A stretch of DNA of 64,000 nucleotides. Origin: Grifola frondosa (lineage: Eukaryota; Basidiomycota; Agaricomycetes; Polyporales; Grifolaceae). The position numbers and the translations under genes were made by a program. Shown here in pieces: positions 58,527 through 64,000 of the stretch; positions within the stretch are counted from its first letter, which is position 1; each line of letters begins with the position of its first letter. Where the stretch lies: assembly GCA_001683735.1 (NCBI GenBank), contig LUGG01000004.1, positions 1,798,001 to 1,862,000 of the forward strand, in the 5' to 3' direction. The notes beneath the pieces were generated by a model that worked only from the letters and a program-made list of their open reading frames with translations, searched no databases and was not told the origin of the DNA.

Positions 58527-61500
58527 ATGCCCGCTGTCACCGCTGCTTCCGCTGCTACCCCTTCTCCCGTCTCTCTCAAGGCTGCTGTCGCTCCCGCGGA
58601 CGGCCGGTTTGACGTTACCGGCCTCTTTGTCTCCGACAAGGCCACCCGCGCCTCAGCGGCTGCTACGCTCGCTGCTCTCGCTCAAAAGGATGGCCCCTCC
58701 GCCCTCCAGTCTGTCGGCTTCACAGATGCTGTCATTAAGGCTCTCGCCGACAAGAAATCGCCCGCTGCTCGTGAGGGTGCTGCGGCGGCTGTCTCCGCGC
58801 TCTCCGCGTCTACCGCCGTGAGGGCTCTTGAGCCACTTTTCATTGATTCTGGTCTCTATGCCGCTCTTCTTGAGGCCTTCGCCGACAAGATGCCCGCTGT
58901 GCGGACAGCTGCCATTGACGCTTTGAAGGCGTACGTTGCAGCGATGAACCCGTGGGCCACGGGTCTTATTCTTCCCGCCCTTCTTCACGAAATCAAGACG
59001 GCCGGCAAATGGCAACTGAAGACTGGTTCGATTGTCATTCTCAACCAGCTTGTTGTCAGCGCCCCTACTCAACTCGCTCGTCTCACTCCCGATATCGTTC
59101 CTATTCTCGCTGAGGCCATTTGGGACACCAAGGCTGACGTGAAGAAGGCTGCTCGCGATTCGCTCGAAAAGGTCACCGCTCTGGTTTCCAACAAGGATAT
59201 AGAACGCTTTATTCCAGCTCTAATCAAGGCTCTCATTAATCCCGTTGAGGAGGTGCCTAATACCATTACCCTCCTCTCCGCGACCACATTCGTTTCGGAA
59301 GTAGACTCTCCTACCCTCTCTCTCATGGTCCCTCTGTTGTCGCGTGGTCTGAACGAGAAGCTCACTGCTACGAAACGTAAGGTTGCTGTGTGAGTATTTA
59401 TAACAATGGCTATGGTTGTTCAGCAGAAGCTAATATCATTACCAAAGTATCACCGACAACATGGCGAAGCTCGTGGACTCCGCCGTCACTGTTCGTCCCT
59501 TCATACCCAAACTCTTACCCGGTCTCATCAAGGTCGAGTCGGCGATGGGTGACCCTGAGGCTCGCAGCGTTGTCGCTCGCGCTATCGCTACGCTCCGTGA
59601 AGTCGGCGAGGTCCCCATGGTGATGGCTCGGATTTGCCTCCTCTCAAGCAAGCCGAGGAGAAGCAGCTCGCGCATTCCCTCATCGCTATTTACAAGGCCG
59701 CTGGTGCCAACCCCGTCCCTTCTGTTGCCAGCATCGATACCATGTATGCTGGTCAGCTCGCCGCCAATCTCGTCAACAACAAGAACTTTGACACGACGGA
59801 GTGGCATTCGCTCTCTCCTTACCTTGCTTTCATGGCTGCCCAACCCGATCCCATTACCATCATTAACGAGTGGGTTGTCAAGTCGGCGTCTCAAGATGAG
59901 GAGCAGGGTGAGGCTCTCGAAGACGAGGAGGAGGGCGAGGACCTTTGCAACTGTCAATTTTCGCTCGCTTATGGTGCCAAGATCCTTCTCAACACTGCCA
60001 CCCTCCGTCTTAAGCGTGGCCATCGCTACGGTTTGTGCGGTAGGAATGGTACCGGCAAGTCCACTCTTATGCGCGCCATCACCAATGGGTAAGCAAGTCT
60101 GCATCTTGTAGTGTTCTGGTTTTGACGGTTAAATCCCCTATACAGCCAAGTCGAAGGTTTCCCGTCTCCCGACGATGTCCGTACCTTCTACGTCGAGCAC
60201 GACATCGATGGCAGCGAGGCCGATACTGCTGTCCTCGATTTCATTCTCGCGGACACGCGTATTCAGGGAAACCGTGAGGAAGTCATCGAGACTCTCGCGT
60301 CTGTTGGCTTCAGCGACGAGCGCCAGAAGCAGGCGATCGGTAGTCTGTCTGGTGGTTGGAAGATGAAGCTTGCATTGGCCCGTGCGATGCTTTTCAAGGC
60401 TGATATCCTCCTGCTCGATGAGCCCACTAACCACTTGGACGTTGTCAACGTCGCATGGTTGGAGAACTACCTCACGGGCCTGAAGACCTGCACTTCCATC
60501 ATTGTTTCTCACGATTCCGGCTTCCTCAACAACACCATCACGGATGTCCTTCACCTGAACCGCTTCAAGCTCCGTCGCTACAGGGGCAACCTCGAGGCCT
60601 TCATGAAGGCCGTCCCTGAGGCTCGCTCTTACTACACGCTGGAGGCAGCCGAGGATTACCAGTTCAAGCTCCCTGACCCCCCTCTTCTCGAAGGTGTCAA
60701 GACCAAGGAGAAGTCTCTGCTCAAGATGCGTAAGGTTGGCTTCCAGTACCCTACGCAGGCCGTCCAGCAGCTGTATGACATCACTCTCCAAATCTCTCTC
60801 TCTTCCCGTGTCGCTGTCCTGGGTCCCAACGGCTCCGGCAAGTCGACCCTCGTTAAGTTGCTCATCGGCGACATGGAGCCCAACAAGGGTGGTGAGATCT
60901 GGAAGCACCCCAACTTGGTCATCGGTTACGTTGCGCAGCACGCCTTCCACCATATTGATAACCACCTCGACAAGACTCCGCTCGATTACATGCTCTGGCG
61001 TTACCAGACTGGCGAGGACTTGGAGGAGATGATGAAGGCGAACCGCCAGATCACTGAGGAGGAGGAACAGAAGATGAAGGACGGTGGTGTCGTCGTCGTC
61101 GAAGGCCAGAAGCGTCTCATTGAGGAGATCGTGGGCCGCAAGAAGCTCAAGCAGTCGTACGAGTACGAGGTGTCGTTCAAGAACCTCAGCTCATCCGAGA
61201 ACATTTGGCTACCCCGTGATGACCTTCTTAAGCGTGGTTTCGAGAAGGTACGTTGATCCACGATTTCGTTTCGCGAACTGGACTTGACGCTACGATGTTT
61301 ACAGAAAGTGCTTGAGGTTGATACCCGTGAGGCTCAGCGCCTCGGTCTTCTCCGTCCCCTCGTTCGTCGGAGAATTGAAAGCACTTCGCTGACTTCGGTC
61401 TGGAGCCCGAGTTCGTCTCGCACAACTCCATGAGAGGTCTCTCCGGTGGTCAGAAGGTCAAGGTTGTTCTCGGTGCCGCGACATGGCGTCGTCCCCACGT

Positions 61501-61987
61501 CATCTGTCTCGATGAGCCTACTAGTGAGTTCTTTTATTAAAGATTGTGATCTCCTAAACCTGACGGTGTATCTTTCAGACTACCTCGATCGTGAGTCGCT
61601 GGCTGCGCTCATCAAGGCGCTCAAGGAGTTCGAGGGTGGTGTGCTTGTCATCACGCACAACCGTGACTTCTCAGAGTCGCTGTGCACGGAGGTATGGGCT
61701 ATGCGGGATGGCCGCCTTGAGGCGTCAGGCCACAACTGGGTTGAAGGCCAAGGCGCGGGCCCTCGTATTGACAAGAAGGATGGAGAGGATGAGGATCAAT
61801 ACGATGCTATGGGTAACAAGATTGATAACAAGAAGGCAAAGAAGATTACGTCGGCAGAGGCGCGGAAGGTATGTCGAATGCTGTTGGATATGTTAATTGT
61901 GATGCTGATTGTTTACTATTTCAGCTCAAGAAGGAGCGCATGGCGCGGAAAAAGAGAGGCGAGGAGGTCACCGATGACGAATTGTAA
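58527..61987 (+). CDS. TEF3: Translation elongation factor 3 (eEF3, ABCF-type ATPase)
   Basis: Fungal ribosome-bound ATPase that frees E-site tRNA at each elongation step; in the cytosol. N-terminal HEAT repeats (for example [20 protein letters not shown]), a four-helix part, then two ABC domains. Walker [10 protein letters not shown] and GPNGSGKST. Signatures and Walker [51 protein letters not shown] chromodomain insert lies in the second ABC unit. The basic C-terminus is [14 protein letters not shown]. Exons are 58527-59389, 59448-60088, 60146-61247, 61305-61523, 61579-61868 and 61925-61987. One C (run 59613-59616) and one A (61378-61380) are missing; restored, 1059 residues. The in-frame ATG at 58500 would add nine residues if the leader intron ends early. 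Codon use is strongly biased. Confidence 0.93.
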
Positions 61988-62358
61988 ACGTTGTCCGTCG
62001 CCGTTGTTGTTTATCCTGTCTCTATCGCTGTGTTGTTCTATCCGGACGTCTCTCTCGGCTATATATCTACGTCTTGTACTCTGTACCCTAGTATTACCTC
62101 TACTTCACGCATTTATGACATTTCGCTTCTTTCTGTTCGAACTGGAGGATGAATCGGAGCTAGACATTGAGCGTGAAGCAGTGTCCTCGATGCAACTGCG
62201 GAGCGATTGTCGGTGCCACAGGCGCGTTCTGGCGTGAAGATGCTGTCAATTAGACTCGGCAGCTGCGCGCTCACCGCAGCTATCATTTGAACGACGATTC
62301 CTTGAGGCTTCCAGTCTTTTTGCTTCCAACTTCCACACTTCTGATTTCACGACCTGCG

Positions 62359-63891
62359 ATGCCCAATATTCATGAATACCCGGTGCATTCGTTCGAGCTG
62401 TTCGCTCGCTCCGCGACGAACACCCTCACACCGAACACGACTCAGCGAAACACGCTTATAGTCGCTGCTTGCTATATCCTGGCCATTGCCATTCTATGGT
62501 GCGTTCCCTAGGCTCTGAGCTTTTGCGAGTGGTGTCGGATTTGACTCTTCTCAGGCATGTGCCGTACCTCTCTGCGATTAGTGAGTTTCACATTGTTTAT
62601 TGTACTCTCTAATGGACTTAACGAGTTGTTTTTCTTCCGCTCAGTATATCCTTTTAAGTGAGTGCATTCAGTGAACGGAATAGGATGGCAAAGTCTCATT
62701 AGCATGGTAGGCTATTGACCGTAGGATTCCATGAGGTTAGTGCATGTTCAACTTTCAGAGTGCTTCCTGGGGGCTTATGAACCGACCGCAGATGAGCCAT
62801 GCAATCGCAGGCGGTAAGCTATCTTCTCATATGGGCCATGGGCCATCCGATTAATGAGCTCCAGTCCTCACCTGCGCACACATACATTCCATCGAACTCG
62901 ATCGTAAGTCATCCACTCGGCCAGGGCGATGCGCGCTGAGACTCAGCCCTTCCGCAGCGGACGAAGGCGGTGCGACCCGCATGTCGGGTGGCATACCGTG
63001 GATTACCCTTCCCGCAGGCTATCTCGGGTCCGGACTCATAGGCGGCGCGCTCATCGCGTGCGGCTTCGATACCAACGCGAGCAAGATCGCATCGCTCGTG
63101 CTCGCCGTGTTCTTCCTGTTCACGCTGTGGTGGGCGCGGAGGAATTGGTTGTGAGTCCTTCCTTGGCAAGTTATCTGATTGTCCGCTGAATGAACCTCTT
63201 AGAACGTGGCTGTTGATCCTCGGCATGTCTGGCCTTATCGTCCTATTTTGGTTCGTTGACGGCGGAGTCGCCCTCAGATACCTCGTAAGTGGGTTCAGAG
63301 CTTGCCGGTGCACGGTCGCATACTCACATGCTTCCAGGTCCTATTTATTGGTGTTATGTCGTGTATGTACGTCCTGTGGGACGTGGTCGGTATGCGATAT
63401 TTCCCGCTGTCGTATTACCTCCGCGTTCTAATCTTGCGCGTGCATCCCCAGATGATACCATTGCACGTAAAGTAAACGGGTCGGATGCCTCGTCCTTCGC
63501 TGAAGTCTGCGGATGCTGCCCGTCACAAGGTAATTGGACCACCACCCGCGTTAGGGTTCGTCGCTGATCCATCGTGTGACTCCATGAATACAGTATGGGG
63601 AGTTCTCTGGCTGATCGTTGCATTCTGCTTCTTCGCGGCAGGCATCCTCGTTGGGCTTGTGGCCTTCAAAGTACGCAAGCAATCATGCTCGGACAGCGGC
63701 ATATTTGGAATACCACTGATTGTGCGCCCTTGCTTTTGTAGGAATCCGCTGCCCAGCAAGCTGCGGACTCGAAGCACTTTCTTCCTGTGCCCGGGTCCAC
63801 AAGCAGTGCATGGAGTCTGGCGTCCACGGCTCCATCTTATCATCAGATATGTGTCATGATTGTATCTCTTGCTGTGCTGCAGGTATGGTAG
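62359..63891 (+). CDS. Peptidase M50B-like multi-pass membrane protein
   Basis: Twelve small exons (62359-62498, 62555-62580, 62645-62657, 62711-62735, 62792-62813, 62865-62903, 62958-63150, 63203-63284, 63338-63389, 63452-63529, 63594-63670, 63742-63891) sum to 897 nt and 298 residues with no frameshift. First helix: LIVAACYILAIAILWHVPYL. The motif GFHEMSHAIAG fits the HExxH zinc site; HSIELDPDEGGATRMSGG and LPAGYLGSGLIGGALIACGF follow, as in the M50B-like family. Further helices (LLILGMSGLIVLFWFVDGG, VWGVLWLIVAFCFFAAGILV) and a Ser/Ala tail end the protein. Probably an intramembrane zinc protease-like protein of unknown substrate. It follows eEF3 in the same direction, 370 bp on; no functional link is known. 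Confidence 0.85.
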
Positions 63892-64000
63892 ACCTTGAAA
63901 CTGGCTGTTGATGTAGAAGAATGTAACACATACCATTCTTGTTAAATACCAATAACTGCACTTGCGTGAGTCTCGCATCGTATTAACATTCAACTTGTGG

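Noticed and set aside
60138..60965. 275-codon open frame on the minus strand inside eEF3
   Set aside because: It is antisense to conserved ABC-domain exons. The strong codon bias of eEF3 (many CTC, GCC and GTC codons) leaves few stops on the other strand.
58441..61987. Pseudogene status for the frameshifted eEF3
   Set aside because: eEF3 is normally single-copy and essential in fungi, and both defects are single bases at runs with perfect sequence on each side. Sequence error explains it better.

Overview
The window is nuclear DNA of a filamentous basidiomycete, most likely an agaricomycete. Genes are split by many short introns (mostly 45-70 nt, GT...AG). The gene set is fungal (eEF3, Zn2Cys6 factor, cerato-platanins, WBP1, PFS2) and there is no operon structure. 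I support 23 protein genes and see no tRNA, rRNA, CRISPR array or transposon.

Layout. 0-5 kb: a partial acidic protein, the SAGA adaptor ADA3/NGG1 and RNA polymerase I subunit RPA34. 5.7-10.8 kb: a type IIC (Na+/K+-ATPase-like) P-type pump. 12.5-17.8 kb: an ADH6-like alcohol dehydrogenase, a single-pass membrane protein and an HMG-box regulator. 17.8-21.3 kb: gene-poor. 21.3-31.3 kb: a coiled-coil protein, the copper chaperone COX17, an Ariadne-type RBR ubiquitin ligase, an EGF/ABCG transporter and a glyoxalase-like protein. 33.8-43 kb: a glycogen-targeting PP1 subunit (CBM21), two inverted cerato-platanin paralogs and a Ser/Thr kinase, with a diverged direct repeat of 0.6-0.8 kb. 43.7-49.2 kb: PFS2, WBP1 and adenylate kinase, all housekeeping. 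50.7-52.9 kb: a Zn2Cys6 transcription factor. 54.8-63.9 kb: V-ATPase subunit a, eEF3 and an M50B-like membrane metallopeptidase.

Sequence quality shapes the annotation. Many conserved genes, several of them essential in yeast (eEF3, OST48/WBP1), are broken by single-base indels at short homopolymers. Restoring one base gives intact family-length proteins whose summed exons divide by three. I read these as assembly errors, not pseudogenes, and annotate the full loci. ADA3, PFS2, V-ATPase a, M50B-like, HMG-box and both cerato-platanins are intact as given.

The most unusual observations are: a 501-nt first intron of ADA3 with no AG dinucleotide before its acceptor; the inverted cerato-platanin pair with copied promoter and 3'-UTR intron, set between two copies of a non-coding direct repeat; a kinase with a long basic insert between its glycine loop and catalytic lysine; and a perfect palindrome of two overlapping CACGTG boxes upstream of the PP1 subunit. 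I found no clear new multi-gene system.
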